The notes: generated from the letters alone by a model not told the origin. A DNA stretch of 64,000 nucleotides from Streptomyces sp. 840.1 (GCF_003751445.1 NZ_RJUU01000001.1:1989001-2053000); one strand, 5' to 3'. Counted from the stretch's first letter, positions 16,515-24,949 are shown. Program-made: numbers and translations.

Positions 16515-17065
16515 GCAACCAATGCCGCTTCCACCCGGCCGACGGCTGCACGGATGTCCGGCTCCGCCCTGCGAATGAACCGCCCCACGAGGCTGTCCAC
16601 CCCGTAGCGGCTCACGATCTCCGCCACCCGCTCAGCTGCAGTGGTTCTCTCGCCATCGGGCGTCGTTGTCATGTCGCAGTACACGAGCGCGTCCACAAGT
16701 AGCCCCTCATGCAGCAAGGGGAACTCGCGTACCAGTACCTCCATCAGCCCGCGCTCCTCGGCTTCCAACAGCGCAAACGAATGGTTCGCCACCAACCGGA
16801 CCAAGCGCTCATCAGCACCGTGCTCGTCCCGGAGGAACCGGGCCCCGTCGAGCGGATGGAAACCCGTCTCGGCCAGCCGAGGTGCGTAGCCCACGTCGTG
16901 CAACACCGCCCCAGCAATGAGCAGCTCAGCGTTCCCTGCCAGGGCCGGACTGAGCACTGCGGCACGCGCCGCCACACCCTGCGAATGGGCCCAGCGTCGA
17001 GGAAGCACGTCACAGAGCTCCTTCTCAGCTACCTGCGTCGCCCACTCCAGCATCGTTTCGTCCAT
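16502..17065 (-). CDS. HD-domain phosphohydrolase
   Basis: This 187-residue protein has the HD-fold metal site: His in RRWAHSQGVA, the HD pair in AGAVLHDVGYAP, and a distal Asp in DALVYCDMT. HD enzymes remove phosphates from nucleotides or cyclic nucleotides. The ATG at 17065 (MDETMLEW) is preferred; a TTG at 17086 in the same frame is possible. It converges on the NUDIX gene and closes the cassette on its right side. The 283 bases to the next gene form the divergent promoter region for the QatB-like gene. Confidence 0.85.
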   Translation of the reverse strand: MDETMLEWATQVAEKELCDVLPRRWAHSQGVAARAAVLSPALAGNAELLIAGAVLHDVGYAPRLAETGFHPLDGARFLRDEHGADERLVRLVANHSFALLEAEERGLMEVLVREFPLLHEGLLVDALVYCDMTTTPDGERTTAAERVAEIVSRYGVDSLVGRFIRRAEPDIRAAVGRVEAALVAQPR

Positions 17066-17348
17066 GGCTCGTTCGATGCCCAGCAAGGACCAAGATCAGT
17101 CACTGGCATCGAACACCACAGCGCGAATCATGCTCGGCACGGTAATGCGCCGCGCAACGCCCTGTACGGATGGGCTCCCGAAGCCGCGGCGACGCGGCCG
17201 AGGAAATCTGAGCTCCGTAGCCCAAGGTAGTCGGCCGGGATGAGCCCCCTGAACTGGCAACGAGTATGGCCGAGTTGCGTTCTATCTGCGCCCTTGTGTT
17301 CCTGCTCCCATAGCAAGGGGACACCATCAAGCCGAGGGGGTCGTTGGC

Positions 17349-18125
17349 ATGGGCACATCCACACGCTGGCTGGGTCCGGGGGGCCGGTCAGGTACGGCAG
17401 CCGAGTGGAGCGCCATAAGCAGTCGGCTGTCCAGATGGAACAGCGAAGGACCGCAGGCCGAACGGCTTCTCGACAAGATCCTCGATGACTATCTGGATGT
17501 ACTGCACCGAACCATGCGCGAAGACCATTCCGCCTTCGGCCTCGTCGACGCCGCGACCGAGGCCGGCTACCGCCTTGCCGACGCCATGGCCACGATGGCT
17601 CACGACGGCCCAAGGGCTTCTGCGGACGACTTCCTGGCCCGATTCACCGACGAAGTAGGCGGGAGCGGCAGCACGATCACCGACGCAGCGATACGTCGGG
17701 CCGCGACGGACACGGCCGAGCGGCTTTTGGAGCGACAGAACGCAGAAACCAGCGGAGGGGAAGCAGCGGGCGGACGTCTCACCGGGGATCTGCTGTGCCT
17801 GCTGTACCAGTGGTTCTTTGCGGACATCGTGACCGAGTTCCTACGTTCGGTCATTGCCGAGAAAGTCAAGCTCGTCGTGCCTGTCCTGCACGTTCTCGAC
17901 CCTGGTGATCACGTGGCCGACTGGGCCGCCGACAAGGTCGTCTCGCTGGTACCGAATCTTTGCGAGGAGGAGGCCGAGTCCGCGGAGACAGTGATCGCAG
18001 ACCCTGGCGGCTCCCTACCCGACATCGCCCGGAGCCTGGTCCCCGGCACGGTGGGCAAAGTGCTGGGTCTGGTCGTCGAGGACGTACGGGAACACCAGGA
18101 AGGCGCCCAGGAGGCATCCGTATGA
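17349..18125 (+). CDS. QatB-like protein
   Basis: This 258-residue soluble protein begins MGTSTRWLGPGG, which by memory matches the start of QatB proteins of the Qat anti-phage system; the Gly at position 2 would be exposed when Met is removed. The rest is mostly helical, with LLCLLYQWFFADIVTEFL as the most hydrophobic stretch and an acidic C-terminal part. It is followed with an ATGA overlap by a QueC-like gene, the neighbour QatB always has. GAGGGGG precedes the ATG. No enzymatic motif is seen. The call rests on the N terminus, size and partner gene, so homology searching should be used to confirm it. Confidence 0.62.
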   Translation: MGTSTRWLGPGGRSGTAAEWSAISSRLSRWNSEGPQAERLLDKILDDYLDVLHRTMREDHSAFGLVDAATEAGYRLADAMATMAHDGPRASADDFLARFTDEVGGSGSTITDAAIRRAATDTAERLLERQNAETSGGEAAGGRLTGDLLCLLYQWFFADIVTEFLRSVIAEKVKLVVPVLHVLDPGDHVADWAADKVVSLVPNLCEEEAESAETVIADPGGSLPDIARSLVPGTVGKVLGLVVEDVREHQEGAQEASV

Positions 18126-19408
18126 CGGCCACCCATCGCCCCTACTTCTGGATCGAGCCCGGCGGGGCAAAGTCACCCGCCGGATGGCAGCCCCTGAGCG
18201 ACCACAACTACTGGGAGGCAAAGTCCCGCGCCCCGCAATGGCAGTCCTTCCTGGGCTCTGCTCCTTCCTGGGCGGACGACCTGCACCGAGTCGGCCGTGC
18301 GGTCTTCGCAGCAGACAAACATTCCCGCCGTGATGCCTCCTTCGACCGCTGGACTCGCCACATGCGGCTCTCCATACCCGTCGCCGCATACGAACGCTGG
18401 CAGTCCGTCCGACCGCTTCTCACTTCCCTGCTGCGAACCATGACCGCCGACCGGTGGGATGTGGAATTCCGTGAAGCCGACTTGGCCACCAACGTGCCCT
18501 TCACCTTCGACCCGGACTCCAGGGCCGGAGAGGTCGCCTTGTTTTCCGGAGGTCTGGACTCCCTGAGCTGGGCGGCTCAGCGCGCCTCTTTCCGTACATC
18601 CGAAGAGCTGCTGCTCATCTCCTTCGGTGAACAGAACTTCGGGCACCTTCAGGACTCCGTATATGACGGCATCTACAGGCGCCGCGCCCGCCCGGTCCGC
18701 CGCATCCCCCTGAGCCAGAACGTACGCATCCAGGACAGGGAAGAGGGAGACCCGGCCCCGGAGCGCACCACCCGCTCTCGTGGCTTTCTCTACGCGACCG
18801 CCGCCGTCCGCGCGGCAGCCGCCGAGGGCGTCCCCTTCGCGCACATCCCCGAGAACGGCCAGCTCTCCATCAATCCGCCCCTGACCCCCGCCCGTGCCGC
18901 CGCCTGCTCCACGCGATCCGTCCACCCCTGGACGCTGCATCTGCTGAACCGGCTGATCGCTGCCGTGGCAGACGGAACTGTCGTACACCTCCAAAACCCG
19001 CTCGCCCACCTCACCAAGCGCCAGGTCTGCCAGTCCGCGCTCGATGCCGGCCTCACCCCCGCCGACCTCGCCGCCACCCTGAGCTGCGGCACCCCTCCCA
19101 AGCACCGCCCGCATGGCTCCGGCCTCGCCAACTGCGGTCATTGCTACCCCTGCCTGGTGCGCCGCGCGGGCCTGTTCGGCATGGACCACACTCCGTACGA
19201 CTACGACCCCTGGGATCCGAGTCTCAGCTGGGACCAAGCGGAACACTGGCACGCCCTGCAGAGCTGGCTCGCTGCCTCCTACTCCCTCCGAGACCTGATA
19301 GCCGACACCCCGCTCCCTCCGGACACGGATACGCAAGCCACGCTGGCCGTTATCAAGCGGGGGCGCGAGGAGCTATCGGAATTGGGGGAGATCGAAGGCA
19401 AGGCTTGA
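18122..19408 (+). CDS. QatC-like protein (QueC-like, 7-cyano-7-deazaguanine synthase fold)
   Basis: This 428-residue protein has the PP-loop ATP-pyrophosphatase motif VALFSGGLDSLSW at about residues 140-152 and a four-Cys-type zinc site, with a distal Cys in TLSCGTPP and the pair in ANCGHCYPCLVRRAG. Both are features of QueC. It is about twice the length of housekeeping QueC, with a 135-residue N-terminal extension, which fits QatC. No other queuosine-precursor genes (QueD, QueE, GTP cyclohydrolase) are nearby, so a role in defence is more likely than preQ0 synthesis. Translation is coupled to the QatB-like gene. The ATPase QatA and the TatD-like nuclease QatD are absent. Confidence 0.72.
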   Translation: MTATHRPYFWIEPGGAKSPAGWQPLSDHNYWEAKSRAPQWQSFLGSAPSWADDLHRVGRAVFAADKHSRRDASFDRWTRHMRLSIPVAAYERWQSVRPLLTSLLRTMTADRWDVEFREADLATNVPFTFDPDSRAGEVALFSGGLDSLSWAAQRASFRTSEELLLISFGEQNFGHLQDSVYDGIYRRRARPVRRIPLSQNVRIQDREEGDPAPERTTRSRGFLYATAAVRAAAAEGVPFAHIPENGQLSINPPLTPARAAACSTRSVHPWTLHLLNRLIAAVADGTVVHLQNPLAHLTKRQVCQSALDAGLTPADLAATLSCGTPPKHRPHGSGLANCGHCYPCLVRRAGLFGMDHTPYDYDPWDPSLSWDQAEHWHALQSWLAASYSLRDLIADTPLPPDTDTQATLAVIKRGREELSELGEIEGKA

Positions 19409-19500
19409 TGCCGGCGCCGATCCCGCGCTGCGTACCTTCGTGATCACCATCGCGTCCGTGAGCAACTGCTTACAAGAAGCGTAATTCGCGCTCGCCACCA

Positions 19501-19536
19501 GGGGGCACCGACCTCTGAGGTGAGGTCGGTGCCCCC
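19501..19536. terminator. Terminator after the QatB/QatC-like operon
   Basis: A perfect 15-bp stem (19501-19515 with 19522-19536) with a 6-base loop lies 92 bases after the QueC-like stop. The rest of the 350-base gap (19409-19759) shows no gene. A TAGCCT box at 19749-19754 near its right end may drive the next gene. Confidence 0.75.
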
Positions 19537-19759
19537 GGTCGCGGACGGGCCGTGCGCTGCTGACAAATCAACCCGACCCACTGGCAAGGCAACTCCTCTC
19601 GATCTCCTGCTCGGTGAAGGTGGGTGTCCGCTGTCATATTTGGCACCTACCTGAACCCAGGGCTGCTACGGCCTCGGCCGTCCGCGGTGCTTCCGACGCG
19701 GGCAACCGACGCAGTCACAGGGCTCAACCTGGTGTCAGACCCGTTCTGTAGCCTGGCTG

Positions 19760-21880
19760 ATGGTCGCGACCAACGCTGAACGGGGTGCCATGGCCGAGCT
19801 AGTGAAGGAAGCAGCGCGATTCTATTGGGCTGCGCGCGAGAGGCGCATGCAAGGAGCCATTCGCGGGGACGCCTCTGCCAATGGGATCTCAGCGATCAGA
19901 ACAGGCGGCAGGTTCGATGACCTGGTGACAGCTTTGATCGGTGCCCTTACTGAGCACGGAATCGACCAATCATGGATTCGGGTCGGTCGGGCTGCCGAAT
20001 TCCCAGGCTCTTACGGTCTCGGCCGTTCGGCATGGGACGTAGCCATATTCAGGGATGATATCCCCCTAGCTGCCATCACCATTAAAACGCTCGGCGGCCC
20101 CGGCTACGGAAATAACTTCAACAATCGCATCCAAGAGCTGACCTCAAACGCTTTCGCAGTCAGGCAGCACGACGGCCAGAGCATCGAGAGATTTCGCCCA
20201 TACCTTGGCATCTTCTTCCTTCTCGAAGAGGGAAAAGGCGCAAATGCCCCCCTACGGATACCCCAGGGAATCTCCTACAAGGAGCGACTGGGTGAAACAT
20301 TCGCCCAGTTTCATAGCGACGGTCTTTACGATGGCGTCGCCTACGTGTCTGCGAGCAAAGGCGAAGACCCTTCGTTTGAAGAGCCCCGTCCAGACATGTC
20401 AGTTAAGGGCTTCGTCGACGGTCTGAGCACGCGAGTACTGTCGTACTCTGCGGCGCTGTCCGCGGCAGGCTCGACCACGAGCACTACCGGGACACACACA
20501 CCTTCCACACCGTCAACGCGCTTCCCGGAGGGCCTCAGCCGCTACAAGGAAATTCTCCTAACTGCGTCCGGAGATCGGAACGCATACGCGCTCGATCGCC
20601 TGCCGATGGGAGAGGGGGGCCAGGCTCAAGTATTTCGCGCCGTTCACAAGCATTCAAAGACGGAGGTAGCCTTCAAGCGTCGCCGATCCAAGCGAGACCT
20701 TGCTGTTGCTCGAATGCAGCGCGAGATTGAGATATCTCGCCTACTGAGCACCCATCCGCACGCTATGCCAGTTCTCGACGCCGAGCCGGACGGCGCCTGG
20801 TTTGTAATGCCCGTGGCTGATGCGACGGCAGAAGACCGTCACGAGCAGCTCCGAGACCCTGATCAGCTCCGCGACCTAGTGCATTCCATGACATCCGTGC
20901 TAGCTGAGGCACACAAACGGGACTGGGTGCACCGCGACATAAAGCCCTCCAATATCCTCCTTCTCCAGGAGCGCTGGGTCCTCGCCGACTGGGGAATCGG
21001 GCGCAGACCTCGGGGGCAGACAACTATGCCTGGTCGGACAGGCCACTACATCGGTACCGAGGGATTCGCTGCACCTGAACTGTCCGTGGACCCTCATGAC
21101 ACCACCACTCATGCAAGTGACATCTATAGCCTTGGGCGCGTGATCGCTTGGGCGCTCACCGGCAAGACGCCCCAGGCGAACGTGGTCCTGCTCCCACCCG
21201 CCGGCCCATGGCGCAGCATCGTCAGGGCTACCACGCAGCCTGACCCCGCACAGAGGCCCCAGAGCATCGAACAACTACTCACTCTGATCGCACGGGAATT
21301 CAGCGTGCCTCAGAGCCCACCCGTCGAACAGGCGGCAGCGCTGTTGGCCTCCGCCAGTACAGGCGACTCCGCCTCCATCGGCGCATTCCTCGTGCTCATC
21401 TCGGACTATCCCGACGACTACGACCTGTATCTGAACGTCCTGACCCAGCTCCCTCCCGCGCTCGCGGCGCCGCCCCTGTCCCGCGCCCCCCAGCAAGCCA
21501 ACGCACTAATGCACGCATTCGCTGAACATGTGGGTGGAGATGGCACGCGGCTGGTGCAGTTCGGTGAGGCAGCGCGTGCTGTCTCCTGGCTTCACGCTGT
21601 ATCTGCACACGCAGCCGAGCGGAGCGAATGGGACCTGCTAGATGAGGCCGTTCGTACGATGTGCAAGTGGGATGAGTCCTGGAATCAGTGGGACCCTCAG
21701 GGCGCGATCCGACCTTGGTTGCGCTCGCTCGACGGAGACGCCGCAAGCATCGTGGCATCCGCGTTCCGAGACCATCCGGATTCAGCAGGCCACTTCGCAG
21801 GGCTTGCTGACGAGCAGGGAGTCGACCTGGGCATAAGGCAGGCCATCCGGACCGCCGCTGGAACGCGTCGCAAAGCGTGA
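19760..21880 (+). CDS. XhoI/PaeR7I-like nuclease domain fused to a Ser/Thr protein kinase
   Basis: This 706-residue protein has three parts. Residues about 10-240 resemble the XhoI/PaeR7I restriction endonuclease: FYWAARERRMQG, AWDVAIFRDDIPLAAITIKT and the family signature GPGYGNNFNNRIQE. The catalytic Asp (WD) and Lys (TIK) are kept, but the expected Glu of ExK is Thr. Residues about 280-515 are a Hanks-type kinase: GEGGQAQVF loop, AFKRR lysine, HRDIKPSN catalytic loop, ADWGIG in place of DFG, and APELS. The remaining 190 residues are helical and unassigned. Starts at 19760 (leaderless, TAGCCT 5 bases before) and 19790 (GGGG-type site) are both possible. No methyltransferase accompanies it. 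GC content is visibly lower than in the flanks. Confidence 0.75.
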   Translation: MVATNAERGAMAELVKEAARFYWAARERRMQGAIRGDASANGISAIRTGGRFDDLVTALIGALTEHGIDQSWIRVGRAAEFPGSYGLGRSAWDVAIFRDDIPLAAITIKTLGGPGYGNNFNNRIQELTSNAFAVRQHDGQSIERFRPYLGIFFLLEEGKGANAPLRIPQGISYKERLGETFAQFHSDGLYDGVAYVSASKGEDPSFEEPRPDMSVKGFVDGLSTRVLSYSAALSAAGSTTSTTGTHTPSTPSTRFPEGLSRYKEILLTASGDRNAYALDRLPMGEGGQAQVFRAVHKHSKTEVAFKRRRSKRDLAVARMQREIEISRLLSTHPHAMPVLDAEPDGAWFVMPVADATAEDRHEQLRDPDQLRDLVHSMTSVLAEAHKRDWVHRDIKPSNILLLQERWVLADWGIGRRPRGQTTMPGRTGHYIGTEGFAAPELSVDPHDTTTHASDIYSLGRVIAWALTGKTPQANVVLLPPAGPWRSIVRATTQPDPAQRPQSIEQLLTLIAREFSVPQSPPVEQAAALLASASTGDSASIGAFLVLISDYPDDYDLYLNVLTQLPPALAAPPLSRAPQQANALMHAFAEHVGGDGTRLVQFGEAARAVSWLHAVSAHAAERSEWDLLDEAVRTMCKWDESWNQWDPQGAIRPWLRSLDGDAASIVASAFRDHPDSAGHFAGLADEQGVDLGIRQAIRTAAGTRRKA

Positions 21881-22054
21881 CCAGCCGGGTCGGCCGTCGC
21901 TCGATGCGGGTCGGCATCCGCACAGTGGTCCGCTTCTGCGGTCTCAGTCCTGGTCTCATTCACCTCCGTCCGAGACTGTTCAGACAGGGCTGGTTCGCGC
22001 ACTCCACCGCAGGTCAGGACAGGCGCAGCCTCCCCCGAACCCCCAGACGAACAT

Positions 22055-22125
22055 TTGGAAAGCGTGTTGGGGGCAACCCCTCACGAGTTCGAATCTCGTA
22101 TCCTCCGCCATTGCTCTCACCGGGC
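22055..22125 (+). repeat. attR: 71-bp direct repeat, right copy
   Basis: This is an exact copy of 11346-11416: the tRNA-Ser anticodon loop, variable arm, T arm and acceptor 3' strand plus flank, without the 5' half. It cannot fold as a tRNA. It marks the right end of the island and the junction to the original chromosome. Confidence 0.93.
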
Positions 22126-22213
22126 GAGGGCGAACTTCTGGGCGGCCGGGCCGTCGCAGTCCTCGCATCCTCCGCAATGGCCCACCCGTACCCGCAGTTG
22201 CCCGGCACGGCTG

Positions 22214-22250
22214 ACGTCGGCCCGGACAGCGTCCCTGTCCGGGCCGACGT
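22214..22250. terminator. Strong hairpin right of attR
   Basis: A perfect 16-bp stem (22214-22229 with 22235-22250) with a 5-base loop lies about 90 bases beyond attR. Before the island inserted it would have lain just downstream of tRNA-Ser and was probably its original terminator. It also separates the island from the kinase gene that follows. Confidence 0.75.
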
Positions 22251-22309
22251 GGTTACAGGGTTGCGGTTCGGGTCGCCTGCCATGATCCGGTACCCCCTAT
22301 CCTCGCCGG

Positions 22310-23716
22310 GTGATAACCGTCAGTCGCACTCGCCAGCTCGGGACCACGCTGCGCCGCTGGGCGCTCCTGCCCTCCGGCGACGGGGGCGCGGAGCAGAGCC
22401 TCGCGGCGCGGCCCGTGCCGCGCTCGCCCCGCCTGCCCGCGCGCGCCGTGGATCTGGTGCTGACGGCCGTCGCGATGCTGCTCGCGGTGTGGATCAGCGT
22501 CCAGAACCCCTCCATGGGGCCGGCCGCTCCCTGGGCGAATCTGCTGATCGCCGCGGTGAGCGCGCTGCCGCTGCTCGCACGGCGCCGGGCGCCCGAACTG
22601 GTCCTCGCCATGGGGCTGGCCGCCAAAATCCTCCAGGTCTCGGCTTTCGCGGCGCCGCTCGCCTACTACGCGGAGGGCGCCTATCGCGGCCCGCACAGCC
22701 GCCGGGCCGTCTGGACTTCGGCCGGTATCGGACTGGTGGCCCTCGCACCCTGGAATGCGGCAGCATGGTCCAATTCCCGGACTGTGGTGACCTGGTTCGC
22801 GGTGAACTTTGTCTTCTCCTGCCTGGTACCGCTGCTGCTGGGGCTCTACGTGGGCCAGCGGCGTGCCGTCGTCGCCGGTCTCGTCGAACGGGCGGAGCGC
22901 GCCGAGCGGGAACAGCGGCTCGTCGCCGAGGCCGCGCGGGAACAGGAGCGCCGGCGCATCGCCGGAGAGATGCACGACGTGGTTTCCCACCAGGTGAGCC
23001 TGATCGTCGTACACGCCAACGCGCTCGGCGCTGTCGCCCACGACCCGGAGGTCACGGGCGAGACCGCGCAGATCATTCAGACGGCCGGCCGGCGCGCGCT
23101 CACCGAACTCCGCGAGATGCTGGGGCTGCTGAGGAACGGCCCGGACACCGGGGCGGGGGAACCGCCGGCATCCGCTGGAAGCGACGCTGCGGAGGGTGGA
23201 TCAGCGGCCACCCCACACGATCCTGCCGCGTCGGCCGAGCGGCGGCCCGTCCCCGGCACGGCCGTCGACAGGATCGCCGAGCTGGCCGACGGCTCACGGA
23301 CCGCCGGGCTGCCCGTCACCGTGCTCGTCGAGGGCGCGCCGCAGCCTCTGGCAGAGCCGGTCGAGCGTGCCGCACACCGGGTTGTGCAGGAGGCTCTGAC
23401 CAACGTGCACAAGCATGCACCGGGCGCCACGACGCAGATTCGCCTCGCCTTCAGCCCGAGGACCGTACGGGTTCGGATCGTCAACGGCCCGCCCGAAAGG
23501 CCCGCCGAACCGGCTGCCGACGGTGGCCCTCTGCTGCCCAGCGGCGGACACGGGCTGATCGGTCTGATGGAGCGGGTCCGCTTGGCCGGAGGCACCATGG
23601 GGTCCGGACCCACCGGTGACGGCGGCTTCCGGATCGATGCCGCTCTGCCCACCTCCGCGCCCGGAGCGTCCACAACCGGAGCGTCCACAACCGGAGTGTC
23701 CACAACCGGAGCGTGA
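22310..23716 (+). CDS. DesK/NarL-type sensor histidine kinase
   Basis: This 468-residue kinase has an N-terminal membrane domain of about four or five helices, a coiled-coil-like linker rich in Glu/Arg/Ala, and a HisKA_3 domain with GEMHDVVSHQVSLIVVHANA near residues 217-236. The ATPase domain has VVQEALTNVHKHAPG and GGHGLIGLMERV. A Ser/Ala/Pro-rich insert of about 45 residues splits the two. The GTG at 22310 has no Shine-Dalgarno but TATCCT stands 6 bases before it, so translation is probably leaderless. The C terminus is a repeated S-T-T-G-A/V tail encoded by 15-bp DNA repeats. Its likely partner regulator is encoded convergently at 23893-24537. Confidence 0.88.
   Translation: MITVSRTRQLGTTLRRWALLPSGDGGAEQSLAARPVPRSPRLPARAVDLVLTAVAMLLAVWISVQNPSMGPAAPWANLLIAAVSALPLLARRRAPELVLAMGLAAKILQVSAFAAPLAYYAEGAYRGPHSRRAVWTSAGIGLVALAPWNAAAWSNSRTVVTWFAVNFVFSCLVPLLLGLYVGQRRAVVAGLVERAERAEREQRLVAEAAREQERRRIAGEMHDVVSHQVSLIVVHANALGAVAHDPEVTGETAQIIQTAGRRALTELREMLGLLRNGPDTGAGEPPASAGSDAAEGGSAATPHDPAASAERRPVPGTAVDRIAELADGSRTAGLPVTVLVEGAPQPLAEPVERAAHRVVQEALTNVHKHAPGATTQIRLAFSPRTVRVRIVNGPPERPAEPAADGGPLLPSGGHGLIGLMERVRLAGGTMGSGPTGDGGFRIDAALPTSAPGASTTGASTTGVSTTGA
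23661..23705 (+). repeat. Three 15-bp tandem repeats at a gene 3' end
   Basis: The unit CCGGAGCGTCCACAA occurs three times head to tail (one base differs in the third), with a partial fourth copy. It encodes the repeated kinase tail A-S-T-T-G. Because the unit is a multiple of three, slippage would only lengthen or shorten the tail. Confidence 0.9.
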
Positions 23717-23892
23717 CTCTGCCCGTGATCGTGGCGTTCCGCCGAGCAGGCGCCTCTCCGGCTGCCGCACGCCGTGTCCCGCGAGCCGCAGCACTCGGTG
23801 ATCGAGCCGGCCCCGTACGCCCGTAGCGCTCATCGCTGCCACCGCCGCCGTCCGAGCCATCCGTTCGGTGACGTCGCGGACGGGTCAGACGT

Positions 23893-24537
23893 TCAGATCA
23901 GTCCGGCGTCGTGGGTGATGAGCGCCACCTGGGTGCGGTTGGCTGCGTCGAGCTTGGTCATGATCCGGCTGAGGTGGACCTTGACCGTGGACTGGCTCAC
24001 GGACAGGTCGGTGGCGATCCGGGAGTTGCTGTGGCCCTGGGCGACTGCCAGGGCGACCTCGCGCTCGCGAGCGGTCAGCTCCGCCATCCGCGATCGCGTC
24101 TGCGGGGCGCCCGCCCCCGTGGCGAAGACGGACAGCAGCTTGGTGGTGATGCGCGGTGAGAGCATCGCCTCGCCGCGCGCGAGAACCCGTACCGCGTCGG
24201 CGAGTTCACGCGGCGAGGTGTCTTTGAGCAGGAAGCCCGCCGCGCCGTGCTGGAGTGCGGTGTAGACGTATTCGTCGACGTCGAAGGTGGTGAGCACCGC
24301 GACGGCCGGCGGATCGGGCAGCGCGGTGAGCTGCCGGGTGACCTCCAGGCCGCCGACGCGGGGCATCTGGATATCGGTGAGCACCACGTCCGGGCGGTGC
24401 CTGGCCACCAGTTCCACTGCCACCGAGCCGTCATCGGCCTCGGCGACCACCTCGATGTCCGGCTCGGCGTGGAGGATCATCCGGATGCCCTTGCGCACCA
24501 GTCTCTCGTCGTCGAGGAGGACTACCTTGACGGTCAC
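23893..24537 (-). CDS. LuxR/NarL-family response regulator
   Basis: This 214-residue protein has a receiver domain (LLDDERLVRKG, phosphoacceptor Asp in VVLTDIQMPRVGG, switch residues LTTF and Lys in FLLKDTSP) and a C-terminal LuxR helix-turn-helix (LTAREREVALAVAQG and QSTVKVHLSRIMTKL). It is convergent with the histidine kinase ending at 23716, with 176 bases between the stops. Such tail-to-tail pairing is less common than the operon order seen for the other two pairs in the window. The start is the GTG at 24537, preceded by GGTGG. Confidence 0.9.
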   Translation of the reverse strand: MTVKVVLLDDERLVRKGIRMILHAEPDIEVVAEADDGSVAVELVARHRPDVVLTDIQMPRVGGLEVTRQLTALPDPPAVAVLTTFDVDEYVYTALQHGAAGFLLKDTSPRELADAVRVLARGEAMLSPRITTKLLSVFATGAGAPQTRSRMAELTAREREVALAVAQGHSNSRIATDLSVSQSTVKVHLSRIMTKLDAANRTQVALITHDAGLI

Positions 24538-24949
24538 TCACGCCACCACCTCGTCCGCGTACGGGCAACATCGCCTGCACACGGTATCGGCCATCGCCGG
24601 TGCTTCCGGCACCCGATGATCGTGCCGTGGTCGGATCAGCCCGGCATCAGCCCTCGCGGCGCCGCCGCTGTCGACCGGTCGGCCCGTGCCCCCGGTGGGG
24701 GCGTCGGCACCTCGGCGATGGCGGCTTCCCCGTCACCGAGCGGTCGTCCCCCAGCACGATCCGGCGAGTGTGCCGTACGACTTTCGGGCAAGTCCACCCG
24801 GGCGGAAAGGGTGACGCGCCGAGCGTGCCGGCCGGGACAGGCTGGACGGTGTCGGGCCCGGCCGGGTCCGACGTGGAGGTCCGGATCCAGAAGTCCGGGC
24901 GGACTCCGAGAGATCTCCAAGAGGGCTTCACCGAGACGCAGGAGGACAG
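24538..24949. other. Intergenic region between response regulator and protease
   Basis: This is 412 bases between divergent genes. Long antisense frames cross it but none has a family motif or a ribosome site. No clear hairpin or consensus promoter stands out; it must hold the promoters of both genes. Confidence 0.6.

Larger units (their letters stand above)
11346..22125. mobile_element. Genomic island in tRNA-Ser(GGA), no integrase found
   Basis: A 10.8 kb segment is bounded by the 71-bp att repeats. It carries an eight-gene enzyme cassette, a QatB/QatC-like pair and a nuclease-kinase fusion, all accessory functions. Part of it is visibly lower in GC than the flanks. I find no tyrosine or serine recombinase, excisionase, relaxase, FtsK-like translocase or replication initiator in any frame. 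It is therefore either a decayed integrative element, a non-autonomous element moved in trans, or two insertions that lost their recombinase. Confidence 0.85.

Noticed and set aside
18122..19408. Housekeeping QueC of a preQ0 pathway
   Set aside because: The protein is about twice the usual length and no QueD, QueE or FolE genes are nearby.
22055..22125. A second tRNA-Ser gene
   Set aside because: Only the 3' half is present; there is no 5' acceptor strand or D arm, so it is an att site.
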